The notes under the pieces are model-generated. The model ran no database searches, was not told the origin of the DNA, and saw only the letters and a list, made by a program, of their open reading frames with translations. 64,000 nucleotides of DNA. Source: Vibrio hangzhouensis. GTDB lineage: Bacteria > Pseudomonadota > Gammaproteobacteria > Enterobacterales > Vibrionaceae. Position numbers and translations under genes: made by a program. Location: NCBI RefSeq assembly GCF_900107935.1, contig NZ_FNVG01000006.1, forward strand, positions 62,001 to 126,000, written 5' to 3'. Of the stretch, positions 18,062-26,901 are shown piece after piece (positions within the stretch are counted from its first letter, which is position 1; every line of letters starts with the position of its first letter).

Positions 18062-19474
18062 TTAATAAGCAATAGCAAGCGCCTCTGGGTATCCCCGCTC
18101 CAGAGCAATTTGCCTGGCTCGTTTCTCGATAGATTCCGCACTTTGGCCCCACGAGTCATTTCCGTCACCTTCGCCATCCAATCCAAACCAGGCGTGATTA
18201 ATATTTTTTGCCGCCAACAGCGCAGATGATGCTTTTACTATCTCAAGTCTAGCGTAATTTTCCCCCTCAAAACTGACATCCGCAGCTCTTAAGCTCGGAT
18301 CATCCCCTGGAATCTGTTGTGCACCATACAATGGTGTTCCAGCAGGTTCTGCACTACAAAAAGCAGGGATGTACTGAGACAAATGTTCTATTGCTCTGTT
18401 TGAGCGTTGAGTCTGTACTTCAACTGACCAACCCTTATCAATTTTATTGGCTAGCTTTGTGGGTAATCTAGGCTGGGCGCTGTCGGCGCTGGATCTGACC
18501 AATCCCTGATTAAATAAAGTGATCTCATTGGTCATTCCGTGTAACTGAAAAAAGCCGTTAGGGTATGGCGTTAACTGAGCCATTCCTTGTGGTGTCCCTC
18601 TTTGACCATGAAAAATCACCTCAGGCCACTTTTCAGTTTGATGAGCCGTCCATTTAGTCACGTATGCTGCTTTAAACTCCACCATCCGCTGGCGCGAGAA
18701 GTGTAACTGATCGTCAATCGTGCCAGTCCTGAACCCACACGCATTAATCACATAGTCAAAATCCTCGGCTCTTCCCCCAGAAAGCGCCAACGTAAAGCCA
18801 TTTTCTCGTCGTTTAACAGATTTGACAGGTTGACCGGTGTAAATAGCCAAATTATCCAATTGTTGCGCTGCAAGTTCGACAGAAGCTGCCACACGAAACA
18901 AGCTCAGGCCATATTCCTGCACGACATAAACCGGATATTTGAGTTTTTCCAGGTCGGTATGCTTAGCAAACGGAATCAACCAGTCCTCTATCGATTCTGG
19001 TTTCTTTGGAGCCTGCCGTTTAGCCAGTTCTTTAAGCTGATGATAATCAAAGCCATGAAAGTAATCTTCAGGGTTCCCCAAAACTGCATTCTTAGCATCT
19101 CTGGCAACCAAAGCGTGATAACTTTCCCTAAGAAGTTCCAGTCTTGGCAATAATGCTTTGGGAGAACCAGAGTCGTGTTGTGGTACAGCGATGACCGTTG
19201 GGCGTTTATTAATCGTCGAAGGAAAAAAGTTCACGAACTCGATAGATTGATGGAGTAAATCCGTACATTGCTGTTGAGAGAGTTCTCGGTACAAATTGCC
19301 ACCAGCATGAAGGTGACAAATCGGTGGGCCACTGACCAGATTGGCATTCTTTTCAAATAGCGAAACAATAAGTCCCTTCTGAGCCAGATAGAGAGCAACT
19401 GTCGACCCCGCGACACCGCCTCCAATAATTGCAACTCTTTTACCGCTGGTTGCCACCGCAAAATCTCTGTTCAT
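18062..19474 (-). CDS. FAD-dependent oxidoreductase
   Basis: A protein of about 470 residues with an N-terminal FAD-binding Rossmann motif (RVAIIGGGVAGSTVALYLAQ) and the acidic ribose-binding end (VSLFEKN). A second FAD-contact segment is seen in FDYVINACGFRTG. The rest follows the D-amino-acid-oxidase/glycine-oxidase fold loosely. Substrate unknown. A GTG lies directly before the ATG at 19474; both have only a weak ribosome site. The gene is monocistronic, with a 254-bp gap upstream that carries DnaA-box-like sequences. Confidence 0.8.
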   Translation of the reverse strand: MNRDFAVATSGKRVAIIGGGVAGSTVALYLAQKGLIVSLFEKNANLVSGPPICHLHAGGNLYRELSQQQCTDLLHQSIEFVNFFPSTINKRPTVIAVPQHDSGSPKALLPRLELLRESYHALVARDAKNAVLGNPEDYFHGFDYHQLKELAKRQAPKKPESIEDWLIPFAKHTDLEKLKYPVYVVQEYGLSLFRVAASVELAAQQLDNLAIYTGQPVKSVKRRENGFTLALSGGRAEDFDYVINACGFRTGTIDDQLHFSRQRMVEFKAAYVTKWTAHQTEKWPEVIFHGQRGTPQGMAQLTPYPNGFFQLHGMTNEITLFNQGLVRSSADSAQPRLPTKLANKIDKGWSVEVQTQRSNRAIEHLSQYIPAFCSAEPAGTPLYGAQQIPGDDPSLRAADVSFEGENYARLEIVKASSALLAAKNINHAWFGLDGEGDGNDSWGQSAESIEKRARQIALERGYPEALAIAY

Positions 19475-19669
19475 CACTCAGTTACTGGGGTAATAAAGAT
19501 GCCTAATTCTAACCGTATGAATGACCAAAAAAAATCACTATTTTTGTGATGTTTTTTCTTGACAGATATTCGGTGAATAACTTGATTCGGCTGTTAAAAA
19601 GTAACGAATTACGCCATATCACCGATAAATCAACGGTTACAGTTTTTTGTTGTTGAAATTACTATCGAG

Positions 19670-19721
19670 TTATCCAAGACTTTATCCACCGATTTTGTGG
19701 ATAACTCATCAAAATCGGTGG
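19670..19721. promoter_or_regulatory. Cluster of DnaA-box-like 9-mers and a 12-bp inverted repeat
   Basis: TTATCCAAG (19670-19678), TTATCCACC (19682-19690) and TGTGGATAA (19696-19704, a perfect DnaA box on the minus strand) occur within 35 bp. The last two fall in an inverted repeat, CCACCGATTTTG (19686-19697) and CAAAATCGGTGG (19710-19721), that starts 8 bp after the ybbP stop. It could be a DnaA-binding site, a 3' mRNA hairpin, or both. Confidence 0.5.
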
Positions 19722-19728
19722 CTAAGTA

Positions 19729-22161
19729 TTAAGCAAACTGCTTCTGGCTGGTAGTAAGCATTTGTCGAATCAATGAAAATAGAACCATGGCCAGCGTAAC
19801 GAAAGCGATTGCCGGAACCGCGAGCCAAGTGGATAAATGCCAGCTCCAGGGCAACTCGAAACCAAATGTCATAATAGAACCTACAACCATTTCAGCTCCT
19901 AAGGTCGCCACCACACCCGCAGTGATCGCCATTATTCCATACTCTGCCCATATCGTTTGTACAATCCGCTTACGACTGGCACCCAGTGTACGATACAAAC
20001 GAATCTCGGCTTGCCGTTGAGACAGACTGAGCCTGAGTAAAGTAAAGATCAGCAGTACACCCGCCAGTACACCTAACGCAGCCAGAACCGTGATCGACCA
20101 GACTATCTGACTCAGGAGGCTCTGAATCTTTTCCCCCATCAGACGAATATCCATTAAGCTAACTGTTGGATGATTTCTCGACAACTCCCCTATTAAGGTA
20201 TTGTCTTTGTCTTCTAACCTAAAGCTGACTAGCCACGCACTGGGTATCTTCTCAAGTACATCCGGAGTAAAGATAAAATAGAAGTTAGGTTTCATATCAC
20301 GCCACTCGACAAATCGAATAGAGTTCACCTTAGCTGAAATCTGTTGACCATTGATGGTAAAACCGAGCACATCGCCTATCTGCAAATTGAGATTGTCCGC
20401 CACATCTTTCTCTACCGATACACCGTTGCTCTCAGTCCACTCCCCTGAAAGTACATCGTTGTAGGTAGGCAGTGCAGACGCATAAGTGAAATTCAATTCA
20501 CGGCTCAGTGCATCTTCTTGCTCTACCCCGGGTTTCTGGCGTAACTGCGCGTCTTCACCGTTGATTTCTGTCAAACGCCCTCTGGAAATGGGGAACGCCT
20601 GAGAGCGTTGAATACCATTGCTATCGAGGACCTCAAGGTAAGCCTGTTTTTCATACTCCGCAATGTTAAGTGCAAACGCGTTTGGCGCATCGGGGGGTAA
20701 TGTGCGCTGCCAGTCGCTAAGAAGATCACTGCGAACCAGCCATATGGTGGTCAGGAGCATAAGAGACAGACCCAATGCGCCATATTGCAGCCCGGTATGA
20801 CGTTTACTGCGGTTGATGCGACTTACCGCCAGTTTCATCGACACAGGTAATGACAGCTTGGACAGTAGATAAGTAAACACGACGCTGATCGCACCCAAAA
20901 CCAGAAACAATCCTACAATCCCAACTAAGACTATCCAGACCAGCTGGTTATCTCGATAGGCAATTAGAAGAGGTACAATCGGCACCAATACCAGCAGGTG
21001 GATCCACCCACCACGTTTTTCATCAACACTTTGCAACACCTCCACTGACGATACCGATATCAGTTTATAGAGTGGGATACCCAGTGCCGGAATACCGATG
21101 AGCAGACTCGACATCACAGCTAAAACCGCAGGCCGAACGCCATAACCTGGTAACGGTTCAGGAAGCAAGTCGGTCAACGGAACTCGCAGCAGAGATTCCA
21201 ATGCCATACCCAAAACAAGCCCGGCTACGATAGCCAACGTGACCAAAAATAGAGTTTGGATCGATAGCCAACGAATTAACCAATGTTTGCTGGCCCCTAA
21301 GCTCTTCAGCATAGCGACCGTCTGGCGACGACTCTGCACATAGTTTTGGCAGGTTAAAACCAGGGTTGTAGCCGCCATAATAATGATAATGGCAACAGTC
21401 AAAGAGAGGTATTGAGTGGTACGATCAAAAATGTCGTTCGTTCTGCTGCCGGAACTTTGATCGCGCCAGCGATCACTTGGCGTCAGTTCGATTTTTTCTT
21501 TCAACTGATTGATTCGCCCTTCATCTCCCACCAGATAGGCTCTGAACTGTACCCGACTGCCAAGTTGAATTGCACCGGTTTGGGAGACGGAGTCCTGATG
21601 AATATATGCAGTGGGCATCTGCTGGAAAGGATTGAAACTGATACCAGGTTCCTCCAGTATCACACCACTGACCAACAGATCGGCGTCACCAACAGTGACA
21701 ACGTCACCCTCCGTTACGTTTAACTGCTCTGCTATTCTCGTATCCAGCCACAACTCGCCAGGCTGTACCTCGTATCTGTTTCCCTGACTTGAACCTAAAG
21801 TAAGCTGCCCTCTTAACGGAAATCTACCGTCCACCGCTTTCACCGTAATCAACTGCATGCCTTCATCACTGAATGCCATCGTGGCAAAGCGGGTATAATA
21901 AGACGTGTCCAGTCCTGCACCGTCAATGTAAGATAAGTTGCGCTCAGAAATCGGGTTAGCAGAGATATAGACTGTATCCGCTGTCAGAGCGTCCTTCCCT
22001 TGTTTAACAATTACCTGCTCCATGCGTTCGGCCAACGCAGCCAAACCGAAGATACAAGCGATGATCAACGTGAGAGATATCGCTATTGGCCAGAGCTGGC
22101 CCTGTCGAATTTCATCGACACTCCAGCGCATCAGTCGTGTATTCAGTCCTTGATGCTTCAT
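19729..22161 (-). CDS. ybbP: FtsX-like ABC transporter permease (YbbP type)
   Basis: An 810-residue inner-membrane permease with the MacB/FtsX layout: an N-terminal helix (IAISLTLIIACIFGLAALAE), a long periplasmic domain, then helix groups with LVLTCQNYVQSRRQTVAMLKSLGAS in the middle and ILLIFTLLRLSLSQRQAEIRLYRTLGAS at the end, the two classic FtsX repeats. Size and neighbours match YbbP of E. coli, paired with YbbA and divergent from tesA. GGAGTG precedes the ATG. Transport substrate is unknown; such systems may be mechanotransmitters or exporters of lipid-like compounds. Confidence 0.87.
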   Translation of the reverse strand: MKHQGLNTRLMRWSVDEIRQGQLWPIAISLTLIIACIFGLAALAERMEQVIVKQGKDALTADTVYISANPISERNLSYIDGAGLDTSYYTRFATMAFSDEGMQLITVKAVDGRFPLRGQLTLGSSQGNRYEVQPGELWLDTRIAEQLNVTEGDVVTVGDADLLVSGVILEEPGISFNPFQQMPTAYIHQDSVSQTGAIQLGSRVQFRAYLVGDEGRINQLKEKIELTPSDRWRDQSSGSRTNDIFDRTTQYLSLTVAIIIIMAATTLVLTCQNYVQSRRQTVAMLKSLGASKHWLIRWLSIQTLFLVTLAIVAGLVLGMALESLLRVPLTDLLPEPLPGYGVRPAVLAVMSSLLIGIPALGIPLYKLISVSSVEVLQSVDEKRGGWIHLLVLVPIVPLLIAYRDNQLVWIVLVGIVGLFLVLGAISVVFTYLLSKLSLPVSMKLAVSRINRSKRHTGLQYGALGLSLMLLTTIWLVRSDLLSDWQRTLPPDAPNAFALNIAEYEKQAYLEVLDSNGIQRSQAFPISRGRLTEINGEDAQLRQKPGVEQEDALSRELNFTYASALPTYNDVLSGEWTESNGVSVEKDVADNLNLQIGDVLGFTINGQQISAKVNSIRFVEWRDMKPNFYFIFTPDVLEKIPSAWLVSFRLEDKDNTLIGELSRNHPTVSLMDIRLMGEKIQSLLSQIVWSITVLAALGVLAGVLLIFTLLRLSLSQRQAEIRLYRTLGASRKRIVQTIWAEYGIMAITAGVVATLGAEMVVGSIMTFGFELPWSWHLSTWLAVPAIAFVTLAMVLFSLIRQMLTTSQKQFA

Positions 22162-22164
22162 TGG

Positions 22165-22839
22165 TCACTCCTGTTCTAACTTACCAGCGCTCATGTGAAA
22201 AATGCGGTCACAGCGCTCAGCCAGAGTCTGATCATGAGTAACCAGAACCAACGTTGTTCCGTGCTTCCGGTTTAAGTCAAATAGCAATTCGATAATCTTG
22301 TGAGCGGTGTTCTGGTCCAGGTTCCCTGTCGGCTCGTCAGCAAAAAGAATTTTAGGACTGGTCATAAATGCTCGGGCAATAGCAACACGTTGTTGCTCAC
22401 CGCCAGACAGTTGAGACGGCAAATGATCCATACGATGCTCCAAACCTACTGCCTCCAACAGTGCTTTGGCTCTGGCCTCATCTTCCTGCTCCCCTTTAAG
22501 CAAACATGGCAATGTGACATTACCCAACGCCGTTAAACTGGGAATCAATAAAAAACTTTGGAACACAAAACCGAGATTTTCGCTGCGAATTTGCGCTCTG
22601 GTTTCATCATCCAAATGTGAAATGGGATGGCTCAAAAGTTGAATTTCTCCCTCTGTGGGTACATCCAATCCAGCCAGTAAAGTCATTAAAGTCGACTTAC
22701 CTGCTCCAGAAGTACCAACAATCGCAATACTCTCACCCTCTTCGATCGACAGATTTACATTCTCAAGGATTGTTAAATGCTCTGTTTTCGTAGACACTAC
22801 TTTGGTTACAGATTCAGCTTTGATTATGGAAGAACTCAT
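22165..22839 (-). CDS. ybbA: ABC transporter ATP-binding protein (YbbA type)
   Basis: A 224-residue ABC ATPase: Walker [10 protein letters not shown], signature [14 protein letters not shown], Walker [13 protein letters not shown] and switch His in LVTHD. The LolD/MacB-like family pairs with FtsX permeases, here ybbP 3 bp downstream. The start at 22839 ([11 protein letters not shown]) gives a normal N-terminus; a longer reading to 22950 would lie inside tesA. Its start codon shares two bases with the divergent tesA start (CATG). Confidence 0.9.
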   Translation of the reverse strand: MSSSIIKAESVTKVVSTKTEHLTILENVNLSIEEGESIAIVGTSGAGKSTLMTLLAGLDVPTEGEIQLLSHPISHLDDETRAQIRSENLGFVFQSFLLIPSLTALGNVTLPCLLKGEQEDEARAKALLEAVGLEHRMDHLPSQLSGGEQQRVAIARAFMTSPKILFADEPTGNLDQNTAHKIIELLFDLNRKHGTTLVLVTHDQTLAERCDRIFHMSAGKLEQE

Positions 22840-23446
22840 GATTCGGCAACTTTCCTTCTTGTTTATAATTGTAATTTCCCTGACCCCTTTCCAATTAAAG
22901 GCGGCATCGTTACTTATTCTCGGAGACAGCTTAAGTGCAGGATACAACATGAGGGTGGATCAAAGTTGGCCCTCAATGTTATCGGATGCCCTCTCTAGTG
23001 ACGAGCAATCGTATCAAGTCATCAATGGCAGCGTCTCCGGCGATACCACTGGCAATGGTCTAGCCAAGTTACCCGGTCTTCTGGCCGAGCACAATCCAGA
23101 CTATGTACTTATCGAACTAGGTGCAAATGACGGCTTACGTGGTTTTCAACCCAATATCGTTAAGAAGAACCTGGCGACACTCATCCAAATGAGCCAACAG
23201 TCAGGAGCCAAAGTGCTATTGATGCAGATACGAATTCCACCTAACTATGGAAAACGCTATACCGCTTTGTTTGAAGCCATCTATCCGTCATTGGCTGAAG
23301 AAACCGACACGCCTCTCATTCCGTTTTTCCTTGAGCAGGTCATCGTTAAACCAGAGTGGATGATGGAAGATGGACTGCACCCTAAACCGGAAGCTCAACC
23401 ATTTATCGCTCAATTTGTCGCCGACAGCCTTCAACCTCACCTTTAA
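22838..23446 (+). CDS. tesA: Multifunctional acyl-CoA thioesterase I / protease I / lysophospholipase L1
   Basis: A 202-residue periplasmic SGNH hydrolase. The signal peptide (residues 1-22, ending FQLKA) precedes GDSLS (nucleophile Ser31), NGSVSGDTTGNG, the ELGANDGLRG block and DGLHP (Asp178, His181). It hydrolyses acyl-CoAs, esters and lysophospholipids. Start at 22838, with GGAAG 5-8 bases before it. It diverges from ybbA with the start codons overlapping, as the E. coli tesA/ybbA pair also overlaps. A weak hairpin (23458-23485) follows. Confidence 0.93.
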   Translation: MIRQLSFLFIIVISLTPFQLKAASLLILGDSLSAGYNMRVDQSWPSMLSDALSSDEQSYQVINGSVSGDTTGNGLAKLPGLLAEHNPDYVLIELGANDGLRGFQPNIVKKNLATLIQMSQQSGAKVLLMQIRIPPNYGKRYTALFEAIYPSLAEETDTPLIPFFLEQVIVKPEWMMEDGLHPKPEAQPFIAQFVADSLQPHL

Positions 23447-23556
23447 ACTTGTCTTTCGGGCATCAGATTCACCTTTTTGATGCCCTAGCTCAATATAATT
23501 TACAACACTTTACGCTATTGTGGTCTTTTATCATCGTCTTAAATAGGTTGTAAATA

Positions 23557-24753
23557 ATGATAATTGAACCAATTATCAGCGGTGTCGTCGCGCGCTCAGC
23601 CCACCCTGAGGGTTGTAAGAAGGCGGTCGATAACCAAATCGAATACGTAAAATCAGCAAGTCCGATCAAAAATGGCCCTAAACGTGTTCTTATCCTGGGC
23701 GCGTCATCAGGGTTTGGACTTGCCGCAAGAATTGCACTGACTTTTGGTGGAGCAGAAGCAGACACCATTGGGGTTTCTTTTGAGCGCGGCCCTTCGGAAA
23801 AAGGCATCGGCTCTGCAGGATGGTACAACAATATCTATTTCAAACAGCGTGCCCAGCAAGCTGGCCGACGCGCGGTCAATATTGTGGGTGACGCATTCTC
23901 CCAGGAAGTTCGTGAGCAAGTTATAGAAGCTATAGAGACTTACTTCGAAGGTGAAGTTGATCTGGTCATTTATAGCCTGGCAACCGGAGTACGCCCAAAA
24001 CCGGACGGTGAGTTCTGGCGCTCTGCTATCAAGCCCATCGGTGAATCGGTTTCCGGTGCAACCATTAACCTTGAGACTCAGAGTTGGCAAGATACTACAT
24101 TAGAACCAGCCTCAGAGTCAGAAATTGAAGGTACACTCAAAGTGATGGGTGGCGAGGATTGGGAAAGCTGGATTGATACCCTGGTGAACTCGGACTCCAT
24201 CGCTGACGGATTTAAGACTATCGCATTTTCTTATATCGGACCCGAGGTCACCCATCCAATTTATCTTGATGGCACTCTTGGTCGTGCGAAAGTCGATCTA
24301 CACCAAACCAGCCACGCTTTAAATCTGGAACTAGCCAACTTTAACGGCAATGCATACGCAACGGTCTGTAAAGCACTAGTCACCAAAGCCAGTGTTTTTA
24401 TTCCTGGCCTGACTCCTTATTTGCTCGCGCTTTACAAAACAATGAAACAGCAAGGCAATCATGAGGAGTGCATCGAACAAATGCAGCGCCTGTTCTCCAC
24501 CAAACTGTATGGTCAAGATAAGATACCACTGGACGGTGAACGACTGATACGTATGGATGACTGGGAGTTGCAGCCAAGCGTCCAGCACAAAGTCGGTGAA
24601 CTGCTAAACGACATGAATAAGGATAATTTCAAAGACGTTGGGGACTTCGACGGTTTCCAACAAACCTTCCTTAACTTAAATGGTTTTGCTTTCGACGATG
24701 TCGATTATGGGAAAGAAACGGACATTGAATCCCTAAAACGTCTGAAACCTTGA
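23557..24753 (+). CDS. fabV: Trans-2-enoyl-ACP/CoA reductase FabV
   Basis: A 398-residue FabV, the triclosan-resistant enoyl reductase first described in Vibrio cholerae. The family N-terminus MIIEPIISGVVARSAHPEGC is complete. The Rossmann loop is GASSGFGLAARIA, and the catalytic Tyr-x8-Lys pair is Tyr236/Lys245 in YLDGTLGRAK. It catalyses the last reduction of fatty acid elongation using NADH. Monocistronic, with AGG before the ATG and a strong terminator at 24802-24839. Confidence 0.95.
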   Translation: MIIEPIISGVVARSAHPEGCKKAVDNQIEYVKSASPIKNGPKRVLILGASSGFGLAARIALTFGGAEADTIGVSFERGPSEKGIGSAGWYNNIYFKQRAQQAGRRAVNIVGDAFSQEVREQVIEAIETYFEGEVDLVIYSLATGVRPKPDGEFWRSAIKPIGESVSGATINLETQSWQDTTLEPASESEIEGTLKVMGGEDWESWIDTLVNSDSIADGFKTIAFSYIGPEVTHPIYLDGTLGRAKVDLHQTSHALNLELANFNGNAYATVCKALVTKASVFIPGLTPYLLALYKTMKQQGNHEECIEQMQRLFSTKLYGQDKIPLDGERLIRMDDWELQPSVQHKVGELLNDMNKDNFKDVGDFDGFQQTFLNLNGFAFDDVDYGKETDIESLKRLKP

Positions 24754-24801
24754 CGCGACCTATTCAGGTCATCCACTCTCACTTTTGAGAATTCGTCGAT
24801 T

Positions 24802-24839
24802 AATAGGGTCTTCAAGTGCAACTTGAGGACCTTATTTTC
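24802..24839 (+). terminator. Strong intrinsic terminator after fabV
   Basis: A 16-bp stem (AATAGGGTCTTCAAGT against ACTTGAGGACCTTATT, two G-U pairs) with a 3-base loop, then TTC. Confidence 0.8.
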
Positions 24840-24926
24840 ATCTAGCACATATAATTTATCCTATTAGCTTGAAACTAGCAGCGGCTTAATCTCGTCGCTG
24901 CATTCCACAGGATGTGGTGACATTAT

Positions 24927-26813
24927 ATGAGTGAAGATGGTGTGTTATCCCCTCTAGGATACCTCACAAATAAGGATATTCAGCAAATCCAACAACGACT
25001 CCCAATCCCTCTCAATCAGAAGACTTCTGATGTGATGCTGGGATGGTGTTCTGTTGCGGCTAATAAAATGACGCTCGACTACTTCGACAACAATGTCAAA
25101 CTGGCTTCTCCACCTGCTTGTAAACTGTCAGTCATGCTTCCAGTGGCTCCTGATGATAATGAAATTTCTGTTGCTCTTCACTCTCTGTTGAAAGAATTTG
25201 CCTTCAACCGGAAAACACACAATATCGATCTCACAGATCTAATAGGTACGCACGGAGAACGAATTGGCGTCGTATTTATGGTTCACCGTAACATCGACAA
25301 CATTCGGCCATCTTTAATACAAATGGCCCATGAAATTCATTCACAGCTCATTCAAAAGATGCTGCAAAATGAGTTAAACACGTTGAAAAAGAGCTATAAA
25401 GACCAACTAAAGATCAAAGAACGGGAAATTAAACAACTCGATCAGAAACTTATACAACTTCGCAATGAAAATTCTAAGCTGGAAAAACAAATGCTTTTCC
25501 AGCAAAGCCATGATATCGCCACCAAGATGCTCAACCGTTCAGGCCTTGAAAACGCCTTATCAGTCTCACTGAACAGTAATACCATCGTAGAAGGCGATGC
25601 CTACATTTCCGTTATCCTTATCCAGATAACTAACGGTGAACGAATACAAGCAAGGATCGGCTGCGATGGATTTGACCAATTGCTGAGGCAGTTTGAACAA
25701 CAAGTGAACCTCTGTACTTCCTCAATCCATCATATTGCCAGGATTTCGACCACCGAACTTGCCTTGGCCACCACGGTCCCCTCACTGGACGAAAAATTTC
25801 TTCCTGATCTCTGTCATCAATTATCTCATGTCGCCCGCCAGGGATTCATGCACAATGGTCAGGAGGTGCACCTGCATGTATTCATGGGTGTGGCAAACTC
25901 CTATCATACCAACAACTCTTCGCAACTGATTAACTACGCTTTTCAAGCTGCAATCGCATGTAAAGAATCAGGTTCACTGGTTAATACATTTACGCAAGCA
26001 GACCAGCAAGAGCAAAAGGAATTTAATCAATTAGAACATTATTTGCTTCAAGCGGTAAGGAACGATGATCTGATTTTGCACTTCCAGCCTAAAGTAGATC
26101 TGAAAACCAACCGCTGGGTTGGTGCCGAAGTTTTGTTACGATGGAAACACCCCATTTTGGGCGATATTTCCAATGAAGCGCTAATTCACATGGCAGAACA
26201 AAACGGTCTGATTGTAGAAGTCGGATATTTCGTGCTACGCAATGCCATAGACCGGGCGTCAGAATGGATCGAGATTGCCCCTGAGTTTTGCTTGTCTGTT
26301 AATGTCTCGGCAAAGCAGATTTGCTCTCCAGATTTCGCAACTAAAGTCTCCAATCTACTCAAACAAAACGAATTACCCGCTAGCAACCTAGAGTTTGAAC
26401 TTACAGAAAGCTGTCTGGTGTCTAACTTCGATACTGCCAAACGGAACATCGAAACCCTGAAAAAGCAGGGGGTGAAATTTGCCCTTGATGACTTCGGCAC
26501 CGGTTATGCCTCCTTCAACTATCTCAAGAAACTGCCCTTTGATGCCATTAAGATAGATAAAGAATTTCTGGCAAACATTCTGCACAGCTCGCAAGATAGA
26601 GCGATCTTCCGTTCCATCGTCAATATCGCCAATAAACTTGATAAGCAAATCGTAGTAGAAGGTGTTGAAACTTCCGAGCAACATGCCTTTGTCGCCGATG
26701 AACGATGTGATATTGGCCAGGGCTACTTTTATGCCAGACCGATGTCCAGAGACATTTTTGAGTCCCAACTGTCCAAGCAATACCCGGCTCCAAAACAGTT
26801 CATAATTCGCTAA
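24927..26813 (+). CDS. EAL-domain c-di-GMP phosphodiesterase with degenerate GGDEF
   Basis: A 628-residue cytoplasmic protein with no membrane segment. Residues 1-140 form an unrecognised sensor; 145-195 are a coiled coil (LNTLKKSYKDQLKIKERE); about 195-350 is a GGDEF-like fold without a GGDEF motif; 370-620 is an EAL domain. The EAL motif is EVL (Glu401), but the catalytic set is otherwise present: SVNVSAKQ, ELTESCL, LDDFGTGYASF, IKIDKEF and VEGVET. It should therefore hydrolyse c-di-GMP. Alone in its transcript. Confidence 0.88.
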   Translation: MSEDGVLSPLGYLTNKDIQQIQQRLPIPLNQKTSDVMLGWCSVAANKMTLDYFDNNVKLASPPACKLSVMLPVAPDDNEISVALHSLLKEFAFNRKTHNIDLTDLIGTHGERIGVVFMVHRNIDNIRPSLIQMAHEIHSQLIQKMLQNELNTLKKSYKDQLKIKEREIKQLDQKLIQLRNENSKLEKQMLFQQSHDIATKMLNRSGLENALSVSLNSNTIVEGDAYISVILIQITNGERIQARIGCDGFDQLLRQFEQQVNLCTSSIHHIARISTTELALATTVPSLDEKFLPDLCHQLSHVARQGFMHNGQEVHLHVFMGVANSYHTNNSSQLINYAFQAAIACKESGSLVNTFTQADQQEQKEFNQLEHYLLQAVRNDDLILHFQPKVDLKTNRWVGAEVLLRWKHPILGDISNEALIHMAEQNGLIVEVGYFVLRNAIDRASEWIEIAPEFCLSVNVSAKQICSPDFATKVSNLLKQNELPASNLEFELTESCLVSNFDTAKRNIETLKKQGVKFALDDFGTGYASFNYLKKLPFDAIKIDKEFLANILHSSQDRAIFRSIVNIANKLDKQIVVEGVETSEQHAFVADERCDIGQGYFYARPMSRDIFESQLSKQYPAPKQFIIR

Positions 26814-26837
26814 AGGGGCTCTTTTGCGGTTTTACGC

Positions 26838-26866
26838 TTTACCCACGTCAATAGGACTCCTATAAT
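26838..26866 (+). promoter_or_regulatory. Sigma-70-like promoter of the ABC-class ATPase gene
   Basis: A consensus TATAAT at 26861-26866 with TTTACC 17 bases upstream (26838-26843), placed about 35 bp before the start codon. Confidence 0.55.
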
Positions 26867-26901
26867 CGCGCACCAACCTTTTGAAATACGAGACATTCAA
26901 C

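Noticed and set aside
22655..22837. N-terminal extension of tesA upstream of 22838
   Set aside because: The added residues lie inside ybbA and would hide the clear signal peptide that begins at 22838.
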